Assembly (NCBI GenBank): GCA_011947345.1
Contig: JAAVTG010000184.1
Coordinates: 1 to 52,528 of the forward strand
DNA length: 52,528 bases
Reading direction: 5' to 3'
Origin: Phytophthora quininea
Taxonomy: Eukaryota > Oomycota > Peronosporomycetes > Peronosporales > Peronosporaceae
Positions 43,608 to 51,778 of this stretch are shown one piece after another. Both the position numbers and the translations under genes were made by a program. A model generated the notes under the pieces. That model was not told where the DNA came from. It searched no databases and was given only the letters and a program-made list of their open reading frames with translations. How positions within the stretch are numbered: the stretch's first letter is position 1; every line of letters begins with the position of its first letter.

Positions 43608-45321
43608 ATGATCTTCAAGTCTCCGCACGGCATCATCCCGATCCCGCAGGACCAAACTGCGTGGAATTGGCTGGAGCAGCGCGCAGAGGACTCTCCTGAC
43701 AAGGCGGCGTACATCAGCGCCATTACGGAGCACACGCTGACGTGGTCGGACGTGTACCATCAAGCACGGAAGCTCTGTGCTGCATTGGCGAACAAAGGCC
43801 TCAAGAAAGGAGATGTAAGACGTATGCGTACCATTTGCAACGATGTGACGCTAATTCAATTCTGAACTGCAGATTGTGACGCTGCATTCGTTCAACTGCG
43901 TCGAGTATCCGGTGATTTTCATGGCGTTGATGCGTCTCGGCGCGGTCTGCTCGTCGGCGTCGCCGTTATTCCATGAGGAAGAGCTGTCGGACCAGTTGAA
44001 GCACTCCGATGTGAGCAAATTGAAAGGATTCATTACTCTATAACATCAAACTTATCAACTCTTAATGCTCTGTAGACTGTCGCTATCATCACGCACTCCA
44101 AGTTGGCGGAGACGGCCGTCAAAGCTGCATCGCTCTGTGGCATTGACCTGAAGAACGTCTTCACGATTGGTCGAGCAGATACTTCTGCGTCATTGACATC
44201 GATCGAGGACTTGTTGACTTTGGATATCCCCTTCCCCAACCTACCACCGATCGACCCGGACGACGTCGTTGCCATGCCGTTCTCAAGCGGTACCACCGCT
44301 CGTCCGAAAGGCGTGCAATTGACTAGCCGTGCGCTGTTTTCCGGTGCCATGATGTCCAGCTACTCGGAGAAGGACATGGAGTACACGGTCGGCGTCCTGC
44401 CTTTCTTCCACGTACTAGCCACGCTACTCTTCCACACCGCGATCTATCGGAACTGGACGACGATCGTCATGCCGCGGTTCGACCCCGACATCTATCTCAG
44501 TGTAGTCTCCAAGTACAAGGTCTGGAATTTGCACTGTGCACCGCCCATCGTGCAGTTCTTAGCGAAACACCCGGCGGTGGACAAGTACGACCTCTCTGCA
44601 GTCAAGTTTGTGGGTGCTGGTGGCGCTCCGTTGGGAATCGAAGTCGAACAAGCGGTGTTTAAGCGTCTTGGCGCCAAGGTTGGACAGGGATACGGCATGA
44701 CGGAATTCTGCGGACCGGTGACCATGCCGGCGTACGAAATCAACCGACCCGGATCCACCGGTCAGCTCTTGCCGAATTCCGAGGCCAAGGTGCAGTGTCT
44801 TAACACTGGCGAGTTCCTAGGTCCTAAGCAAACGGGGAACTGCTGATCCGCACGCCTGCTATGATGAAAGGGTACTACAAGAGATTGGAAGAGAACGACA
44901 AGGCGTTCACGGACGATGGTTTCTGCCACACTGGCGATGTGGGGTACATTGATGAGGACGGCTTCGTCTTCATCGTGGACAGACTGAAAGAGATGATCAA
45001 ATACAAGGGGCACCAGGTGGCCCCGCGGAGCTGGAAGACATATTGCTTGGTTACCCGGAAGTAGCGGATGCTTGCTGCGTACGTAGCAAAGATCTGAAGA
45101 CTGGCGAGGAGATTCCCAAGGCGTTCGTGGTGCTGAAACCAGACGCTTCGACCTCTGCTGAAGATGTCATGAACTACGTGGCGGAGAAGGTGGCGCCCTA
45201 CAAGCGTGTCCGTCAGGTTGAGTTCGTGGATTTGATCCCAAAAACGTTATCGGGGAAAATCTTGCGCCGTCAGTTGCAAGTGGAGGAAGACGAGAAGGTC
45301 AAGGCAATGAGTGCGCCGTAA
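43608..45321 (+). CDS. 4-coumarate-CoA-ligase-like acyl-CoA synthetase E, no PTS1
   Basis: Exons are 43608-43814 (207 nt), 43873-44010 (138 nt) and 44076-45321, with introns of 58 and 65 bp at the shared positions. Two missing bases, in a G run near 44836 ([11 protein letters not shown]) and a C run near 45025 (QVAP-AELED), restore a 530-aa protein. Motifs: [20 protein letters not shown] (the usual Gly after SSGTT is Ala), [55 protein letters not shown]. Unlike A-D, the C-terminus is MSAP, which is not a peroxisomal signal, so this member is probably cytosolic or lost targeting. It is the last gene of the array. Confidence 0.84.
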
Positions 45322-45458
45322 AATGACAACAAGATGTTGCATAATGTGGTTGCTATTCGTAAAGTGAAAATGCAAAGTTCATGAATTGAATTGTCATCCG
45401 TGTTGATATTTTATGGTGCCAGTGAGGATGCAGCGGACGACACTTGTTGTCGAAGAGA

Positions 45459-45605
45459 TTACTTCTTGTTCTTCTTGCCGCCCTTCTTTCCCTTGGGGTC
45501 GTCCTTGGCAGCGGCCTCCTGCTTCCCGCCCTTCTTGTTGTCAGCCGCGGCATTCTTCTCGGCGGCGGGCTTGTCCTCCTGCTGCTGCTTGGTCTTGCGG
45601 CCCAT
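45459..45605 (-). CDS. Lysine-rich small protein, copy 1 (48 aa)
   Basis: An intact 48-codon frame encodes MGRKTKQQQEDKPAAEKNAA and then a Lys/Gly/Ala/Asp-rich tail ending KKGGKKNKK. It has no hydrophobic core and is very likely disordered. It differs from copy 2 by a single residue that I can see (Gly instead of Asp near the end). The composition resembles small ribosome- or nucleic-acid-associated basic proteins, but I recognise no family. It lies in the left arm of a 210-bp inverted repeat and has its own initiator motif at 45651-45665, so it may be transcribed. Confidence 0.6.
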   Translation of the reverse strand: MGRKTKQQQEDKPAAEKNAAADNKKGGKQEAAAKDDPKGKKGGKKNKK

Positions 45606-45650
45606 TGTTGGTTGGTGGTGGTGGTTGCTTGGCTTGTGGAGGTCGAGGCG

Positions 45651-45665
45651 AGTTGAGGAATGAGC
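45651..45665 (-). promoter_or_regulatory. Oomycete initiator of lysine-rich copy 1
   Basis: On the minus strand GCTCATTCCTCAACT fits the oomycete core promoter GCTCATTYYNCAWTTT at 13 of its first 15 positions or better, about 46-60 bases before the ATG at 45605. The same sequence precedes copy 2. Confidence 0.65.
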
Positions 45666-45668
45666 TTG

Positions 45669-46017
45669 AGGAGATACCGACGCAGATCCGGAAGCAGTGG
45701 TTACACGGACCGTTTTCTAACGGCAACTTGGCACGAGATATGTGCTCTGCAGCTTCGTAGTTGCCTCCGTTTCGTGGTCAGACCCCGACAAGAATGCATT
45801 TTGCGTCTGAAGTTGAAGGCAACTTCAACTTAGGCAAGATTGGCTTCATACTCATCTCAAGTACAATAAACGGTTGTATCTGGGCAACCGTCCGCGCGAT
45901 GGCACCGCATTTCCCTTTGGAGTCGGCTAGAAAAACTAACTAGTCGTTTGAAACCACTGCTGCAACAACCGAGAACTTCAGAATATCGAGCAAGTCGTTG
46001 CCGCCATCACCTTTTCC
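45669..46017. other. Unique spacer between the inverted arms
   Basis: About 350 bases with a 60-codon plus-strand frame (45761-45943) that I do not consider a gene. It serves as the divergent upstream region for both lysine-rich genes. Near 45805-45830 a short inverted repeat is present (GAAGTTGAAGGCAACTTCAACTT). I cannot identify regulatory sites beyond this. Confidence 0.4.
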
Positions 46018-46020
46018 AAA

Positions 46021-46035
46021 GCTCATTCCTCAACT
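46021..46035 (+). promoter_or_regulatory. Oomycete initiator of lysine-rich copy 2
   Basis: GCTCATTCCTCAACT matches the oomycete core promoter and lies 46-60 bases before the ATG at 46081, mirroring the site at 45651-45665. Confidence 0.65.
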
Positions 46036-46080
46036 CGCCTCGACCTCCACAAGCCAAGCAACCACCACCACCAACCAACA

Positions 46081-46227
46081 ATGGGCCGCAAGACCAAGCA
46101 GCAGCAGGAGGACAAGCCCGCCGCCGAGAAGAATGCCGCGGCTGACAACAAGAAGGGCGGGAAGCAGGAGGCCGCTGCCAAGGACGACCCCAAGGGAAAG
46201 AAGGGCGACAAGAAGAACAAGAAGTAA
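46081..46227 (+). CDS. Lysine-rich small protein, copy 2 (48 aa)
   Basis: An intact 48-codon frame, MGRKTKQQQEDKPAAEKNAA followed by a Lys/Gly/Ala-rich tail ending KKGDKKNKK. About a third of its residues are Lys or Arg, and no structured domain is apparent. It is in the right arm of the inverted repeat. The upstream CAACCACCACCACCAACCAAC tract in the leader is also mirrored in copy 1. I do not recognise the family. A translation- or chromatin-associated role would be a guess from composition only. The preserved frame in both copies suggests selection or very recent duplication. Confidence 0.65.
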   Translation: MGRKTKQQQEDKPAAEKNAAADNKKGGKQEAAAKDDPKGKKGDKKNKK

Positions 46228-46512
46228 CCTGCCAAGCTGGAATCCCTCACCTAGAAGGCTCTTCATTCTTCTCAACAACTAGAAGCATATTAACACGGAT
46301 GATCTTCACCTTGAGCTTGATCTTGCAGCATGTTTCTGACTACTTCTCTCTCATTGGCTAATTTCTTCTGACTCGATTTCCGAATGTCGTTGACGCCAAC
46401 GTAAATGAGCTCCCCGACCAAGCGGTCGGCTCCATCGCCAGGGAGCAGCCCCGCAGCCTGCAAGCTTCGACCCAGTGCTGCAGCAAGACCTCGACCCACA
46501 GAGCAATTCTGT

Positions 46513-48377
46513 ATGTCGAGTTTGCCCCGCGCTGTGCTGGAGCTGGTCGTGTCGTTCGCTGTCAAAGACGTCTCGGGCGTCAAAGTGTTGCCCACCAAGC
46601 AGCGAGGCTGCCGACGACTAGCGAGACCCGACAAGACGCCGCTGGCAGCCATCGCAGAGTGGAGACTCGTCTGTCGCTACTGGGGGATATTCTGGCCGAG
46701 ATACTGACGCAGTACCAGAAGCGTGCGCTCAAGATTAATCTGTCGCACAAGTCGCAGGACCAACAAAGCGCAGCGCTGCAGGAGGTGCTGGAGACCGGCA
46801 CAAAGGTGACGGAGTTAAGAATCGCCTTGTTCGGGCACTCGACTAGAAAGATTGGCGCCGAAATGACGCAAGGAGTGGACTGGGAGCGATTGCTGAGTAG
46901 TTGTCCGAACTTGCGGAGACTGGACGTGTCCAAGATGGCGTACCTTACTCGAAGAGATATTGGGAGGTTGTTAGGAGTTGCGTCGAAGTATTGTCTGAAG
47001 GTGGAAGTTCTGCTGTTACCATTGCCAATGGGGTGGAACAAACTCGCGCCGCAGTTCCCAAGGGTTTACGAGAAGGATGAAGATGATGCAACGTTAATTC
47101 GACATCTTGGCGCGGCGTTAGAGCGGTGGTATCTCCGTGGAACGAGCGGAGGCCTGCGGCAATTAGTGATGCCGCACGTTCCTACACTATCAGATGAATA
47201 TCTGACGGCGGTGGCCAAGTTTTGTCCGAATGTGGAGATTTTAGACGGGTGGAAGCTCACGTATCAATGCGACGGCTGGGGCGCAGTGCTCTGCGATGAA
47301 GAGTGGAGAGTATCGCTCCAGGTATGGGAGACGTTCTGTCGGCAGTGCACTCATTTGAGGGAGTTTAACTGGGCTGTGGTGCCATTCGCAGACGCGTTCT
47401 TTGTGCCATTTGGAGCCACCAGGAAATGTCGTCTCACAGAGTTCGCACTGGATTTCACAGAAGCCTTCCTAAGCAACGACGCCACCTCCTTGCAGAGCCG
47501 AACGTCCGATACGCCGCGTGCTGCAATCACAAGCGCAGTCCAGCTAGCTCTAGCGTACTCGCAGCAATTAGTGGTGCCTATGGAGTCGGATGGCGCTAGA
47601 TTTTGCGACCCAACGCGGCCGTACTCGTCAGCCGGACTTTGTGCGCTTGTCCAAGGGCTTCCGTTCCTGCGGTCGCTGAAGGTTTTCCTACACCCACGTT
47701 ATCGGATAGATCTCTCCGTCTTCGACGATTCTTTCTTACATGAACTGGCAAAATCCTCGCCGTATTTGGGGCAGTTCAGCTTCCGCGAGGCTGGGAAGTA
47801 CGCAGGTACTCAAGCGCTCGAGACCATCAGCTATCACGGTTTAAAGTCGCTCGCAGAGATGAGGCATCTGTCGGACATTGAGATTGCAGCGTTGGCATCG
47901 ACCTCGGGCGCCGGACTGCTCCCGTTTGTCACGTTGAGGTCGTCGATCATCCAGCAGCGGAACATCAAAATCGGCGTGATGCGACGCCTCGACATTGTCG
48001 TGGAGCAACTGGTGGCGCTGGTGGCGCAGGAGCCTGCGGGATCCTTTCGTGACCAAGTGTTTGCGCTGATGCTGGTGAACGTCGCTCATCTGCGAGGGTT
48101 TGCACGGAAAACGTGTCCGCCGTCGGAATGGAAGGACCGACTGCATGAAGCGCGATTCAAGTTCCAAGCGGACCACCCAACCGTGCGCTTCCAATTGACA
48201 TTAGAACAGCAGAAGCCTCGACCGGGCACCACCACTACCACCACCACCGAGTCTTTTCGTCTGTCCAAGTTTGCAATCTTTACCGCCAACTGGGAATTTC
48301 GTGGTGGCACTGACAGCATTTTCTACCGTGGAGATATCTCCAACGCGGAGCCGTTCACGTGGATCGCAACGTGCTAA
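46513..48377 (+). CDS. F-box/LRR-like protein (621 aa after one correction)
   Basis: The start MSSLPRAVLELVVSFAVKDV at 46513 opens an F-box-like segment with EWRLVCRYW near residue 55. One G is missing in a GGGGG run near 46684; with it the frame continues as DILAEILTQYQKRALKINLS to the stop at 48377. Length becomes 621 aa, exactly that of the next gene. The PNLRRLDV segment and the family signature LREFNWAVVPFADAFFVPFG (about residue 286) are present. The alternative upstream ATG at 46405 adds a low-complexity Ser/Pro/Ala stretch and is less likely. It is a paralogue of the genes at 1-5.2 kb on the other side of the CoA-ligase array. Confidence 0.8.
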
Positions 48378-48459
48378 TGTCAAGAGCGAATGTTGGTATA
48401 ATACCCATTTTCGAATCAGATTTTGTCGAATCAGGTCCGTTTATACGTTTATTTCGACG

Positions 48460-50325
48460 ATGGAGCAATTGCCGCTGGCGCTCCAGCGCGAGATCTGCGC
48501 GTTCGCGGCGGGGCCGGAGCTGATCCCACGGGAGGTTGTGTGCCGTGCGGACGCTGTCCAGGCGCCAGACTTTGCCTTCCAGCCGACGGAGCCGTCCATG
48601 GCGGAGTTGCAGCGTCTGGCGCTCGTGTGCCGCGCCTGGAGAGACATTTGCCGTTGTTACGGCCGGGACTTCGTAAAAACGCACGTTTTAACGATGGAAT
48701 TTACGACGGGAAAAGAGCAAGACGAAGAACAGCATTGGCGAAAAATACTGTCTAAAAGTGGGTCACGGGTACTGGACCTCCGAATAGGAATAACATCAGA
48801 AAAGCGAGCATTGTGGTGGGATTTGGACGCTCGCGGACAGGAACCAACGCCGGAACAAGCGGAAGATGCGGCCAATGAACTATCGCAGTGGGTGGAGTGG
48901 AGACAGTTGCTGAAACTGTGTCCGAATTTACGGAGACTGGACCTGACGCGGGTGCCGCTGCACCATTTCGCGTTAGGAGATCTATTGGACGCGGCTTCCA
49001 CGTATTGCAAGAAAGTAGAGGCGCTGATTTTGCCCAAAAAGGAGGCACTTTATGCAGACGCAGTGGCCGACAATATCGACTTTGTGTCGTGGAAACTAAT
49101 GGAAGCTCTGGAGAGGTGGCACAACTCTTCTGAGGGCAGAGGACTGATGCAATTGACGGTGCCGTCAAGAAGCGAATTCGACCGGGAAGGAGCGTCCAGT
49201 GAGTTTCTATCGGCGGTGCAACAATACTGTCCAAATCTGGAGTATTTGGACGGGTGGAAGCGCTCTTACAGCGAGAGCACGAGGCTCGTCACGTCAGACG
49301 AAAGTCTTTGCGTATCGCGGGAGCTCTGGAAGAAGTTCTGCGCCTCCTGTGTCGCTCTGCGCGAGTTCAGTTGGGTCGTTGTGCCTTTCTCCGATGAGTT
49401 TTTCTTGCCTTTCGGACAGAGAGTTAAGCCGCAGCTGACGCGGTTGCAGCTCACGTACAACACTCGAGCTCCATTCCGGATCCGACGAAACGAGTACTCC
49501 ACAGGAGGGTTAAATGTGCTGATCGGTGGGTGTCCAGCTCTCGAGCATTTGGACGTCGTTCTGCACCGCTTGCAGCCATGCGACGCTCTGATTTACCCTC
49601 ATCTCGACGAAATGATCGACGCTGACGTGTTCAGCGATGAGTTCTTTGAAGCCTTGGCTTGGAACTGCCCTAGACTGCGTTCTCTGCGTATTCGTGAACT
49701 AGGATCGCTATCGAACAGTCGAAAAGGGAACTGTATTGCCACCGTCAACGCCATCACCGATCGAGGTCTCGCTGCGCTCTGGCGTGCCCCAAATCTTACT
49801 TGTATTGACCTGCAGGAGGTCAGATGCTCTGCAGATGGCATATTGGACTTCTTACGGACAGACAGCAGCAATACGAGTCCTCGAAGCGTTCAATTCCGAG
49901 AACTGGGCGCGTGTTTCGGCAATGTAGTGCAGAATGTACTCAACGACCTAACGGCGACGACACCGGAGAAACCTCACGTGAAAGTAGCGAGAATTCCATT
50001 AGCGATCTCGCTCTCTAGTCGGCGGGGCTACGTGTTCGAACGCTCCTGGCTGGTTGAGATGCAGCGTGCTGTCCAGACAAAGTTCCCAAAGTCGGAGCTC
50101 CGCTTCGCTGTCTTCAGCTTGAAAAAAGACAAGGACACTGGTCTCCCGTCGACCAGCAGCCGAAGCGTCGAGCAAGAAGTCATCGCTAAGATTCTAGCCC
50201 GGGCGTGGATCAAGGGCGACGTGGTGCGTGTCGGTCGCCTCGTCCTTTACACGGACGACATCGCTCTTGACACTCACACTAGGAAGCTCCTGCAGACCAA
50301 AAGCGCATGGATCGTGGCCGAGTAA
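48460..50325 (+). CDS. F-box/LRR-like protein (621 aa, intact)
   Basis: This is the only full-length family member here with one unbroken frame. It starts MEQLPLALQREICAFAAGPE, with an F-box-like LQRLALVCRAWRDI near residue 50; the linker between the LP motif and LALVCRAW is longer than in a standard F-box. It then has PNLRRLDL, KKVEALILPKKE, the signature LREFSWVVVPFSDEFFLPFG near residue 308, CPALEHLDVVL, CPRLRSLRIRELG and ITDRGLAALWRAPNLTCIDL, the last three being LRR-type repeats. The upstream open frame back to 48271 overlaps the previous gene's end and is not used. The gap to the previous stop is only 82 bp. Substrate-receptor function is inferred from architecture. Confidence 0.85.
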   Translation: MEQLPLALQREICAFAAGPELIPREVVCRADAVQAPDFAFQPTEPSMAELQRLALVCRAWRDICRCYGRDFVKTHVLTMEFTTGKEQDEEQHWRKILSKSGSRVLDLRIGITSEKRALWWDLDARGQEPTPEQAEDAANELSQWVEWRQLLKLCPNLRRLDLTRVPLHHFALGDLLDAASTYCKKVEALILPKKEALYADAVADNIDFVSWKLMEALERWHNSSEGRGLMQLTVPSRSEFDREGASSEFLSAVQQYCPNLEYLDGWKRSYSESTRLVTSDESLCVSRELWKKFCASCVALREFSWVVVPFSDEFFLPFGQRVKPQLTRLQLTYNTRAPFRIRRNEYSTGGLNVLIGGCPALEHLDVVLHRLQPCDALIYPHLDEMIDADVFSDEFFEALAWNCPRLRSLRIRELGSLSNSRKGNCIATVNAITDRGLAALWRAPNLTCIDLQEVRCSADGILDFLRTDSSNTSPRSVQFRELGACFGNVVQNVLNDLTATTPEKPHVKVARIPLAISLSSRRGYVFERSWLVEMQRAVQTKFPKSELRFAVFSLKKDKDTGLPSTSSRSVEQEVIAKILARAWIKGDVVRVGRLVLYTDDIALDTHTRKLLQTKSAWIVAE

Positions 50326-50349
50326 AGTTCCTTGTGTTGTACTTATGTC

Positions 50350-50796
50350 TCAATAGAAGTCGTGCTGTTGGAGTTTGATCTGTCGCTTCTGCCTGCGTTT
50401 GGCTCGAGCGCTCACTTTCTTGTGCACGTCGACGACTTGCTCGTCCTTGCGTGTACCCATCTTCTGAGCCACAGCGACGATGCCTCCGTGCTTCTTGCGG
50501 ATGGCCATCACCATATCTGCATAGCCCAGTTCCTTGAGCATCTTGGTATCGGGCATTTCACCCTCCAGGCCTTGCTCTCGAGAGATGTTACGAAGTTCCT
50601 ACAGGAAATACCAGAAAATAAGTAACGGCTGGAAATGACACATCACTTTAAAGTCGAATTTTACCTGGATGACGTTGTTGAAATCGCTCCAGTCTTCGGT
50701 ATTAGCTTTGCCAGAGACTGTTCTAATTGCAGGTAAGTTGCTGTTGAGAACGGTCGAGCAGGTGAGCCGCTGGAGTCGCTGCAAGCGAGTAAACAT
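50350..50796 (-). CDS. Small basic protein, possibly mitochondrial (126 aa, one intron)
   Basis: Exon 1 (50796-50665, 44 codons) encodes MFTRLQRLQRLTCSTVLNSN with LPAIRTVSGKA, a basic, Ser/Thr-rich, acid-free leader typical of mitochondrial import. A GT-AG intron (50664-50599, 66 bp) joins in frame to exon 2 (50598-50350): ELRNISREQGLEGEMPDTKM, then LGYADMVMAIRKKHGG and a strongly basic C-terminus (KKVSARAKRRQKRQIKLQQ). The two exons are in phase and both intact. I recognise no named family. A single-copy conserved protein is plausible because the exon-2 core is well structured and helical in appearance. It is convergent with the F-box/LRR gene ending at 50325. Confidence 0.65.
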
Positions 50797-50905
50797 GTCT
50801 GTCGACGGACTGCCACAAAATACAATTCAATACACAACTGAGTTTTTATGTAAAGGGACAAAATATCTGTGACGTGTGAGTACGACCTTTAAACGACGCA
50901 CAACG

Positions 50906-51768
50906 ATGGCAGCACATCGATCTGCCGACGGGTTTGCAGACTTGGTGGACGATTTACTTGGCGGCCAGGAGGAAAACAATGGAAATGATGCAGATACCGA
51001 CGCTTCACAGCTCTCCGTGATGGATTTGGTGCTTGCAGACGACGTCGATGGTTTGGCGAAGCTGCTGGGGGACAAAGAGGTCAACATCAACAGCAGAGAT
51101 CCGACAAGCGGGAGGTCTCTACTGCATGAATCGTGTGCGAGAGGAATAGCGAAATCGTGAAGCTGCTGCTGCAGAATACAAACGCAGACCTGATGCTCCG
51201 CACGATGCTGGTAAGTAAGTACTCTTCGAAACCGAGTGCCAGTAATGCTAACATGATCAATCGTTAGGGCCGCTGTTCTGCGCTTCACATTGCAGTGACC
51301 AACAACTTCCGTCCCATTGTGTTTTTGCTGCTCAGTCACGGAGCCGATGCGTTGAGTCGCGATCGATTCGGGTGCTCCCCATGCACTACGTCAAGTCTCT
51401 CAGTACCGCCAAACTCCTCATCCAGTACGGCGGCAAAGTTCTCGACTACAATGCGGTGCGTTCTGCCCGCTACACGGCACAAAAGTCTGCTTATATTTTC
51501 CTCTTTGTAGAAGAAAAAGCATGTTGTCAACAGTGTCTCCATGTTTGCGATAGCATGCCAGAAAGACCACAGTACAAGTGCTGCTGAGCGTGAAGCTTCA
51601 GGTTTAAAGCACCAAGCGTTAGTAAAATATCTGGAGAAACAGGCCGAAGCAGAATATCGAGTCAAACTAGAGAGCATACGCGTTAAAAAGCAACAAGGGA
51701 AGCCAGCAATCAACCAGAAGAAAGATAGACATGGTCGTAAACTGGCGATTAAACCTTCCAGACCATAA
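50906..51768 (+). CDS. Ankyrin-repeat protein with basic tail (250 aa, two introns)
   Basis: Start MAAHRSADGFADLVDDLLGG at 50906. Exons are 50906-51210, 51268-51455 and 51511-51768; introns of 57 and 55 bp begin GTAAGT and GTGCGT and end TTAG and TGTAG. Two missing bases are needed, near 51145 (CARG-SEIVKLLL) and in the CCCC run near 51380 (GCSP-MHYVKSL). After correction all three exons have lengths divisible by three. About three ankyrin repeats are visible: SGRSLLHESCARG with IVKLLLQ; GRCSALHIAVTNNFRPIVFL with LLSHGADALSRD; and MHYVKSLSTAKLLIQYGGKV. The C-terminal 80 residues are a charged helix with a basic end (KKDRHGRKLAIKPSRP). It probably works as a protein-binding scaffold. Confidence 0.75.
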
Positions 51769-51778
51769 CCTCCGCAGT

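Larger units (their letters stand above)
45459..46227. repeat. Inverted repeat with 210-bp arms carrying twin genes
   Basis: The arms 45459-45668 and 46018-46227 are near-identical inverted copies covering initiator, leader and complete coding region of the lysine-rich gene. They are separated by about 350 bp of unique sequence. Similarity stops abruptly right after the stop codons and a few bases upstream of the initiators. Confidence 0.9.

Noticed and set aside
9926..45321. CoA ligases as modules of a nonribosomal peptide synthetase or luciferase
   Set aside because: Each gene encodes a stand-alone ANL enzyme of about 530 residues with no carrier or condensation domain; PTS1 tails also occur in luciferases, but nothing specific points there.
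45391..45663. Leucine-rich plus-strand frames over the first lysine-rich gene
   Set aside because: They are antisense shadows of the Lys-rich coding sequence; the same shadows appear on the opposite strand of copy 2.
46405..46512. Upstream ATG extending the F-box/LRR-like gene at 46513
   Set aside because: The extension is a low-complexity Ser/Pro/Ala stretch absent from all paralogues.
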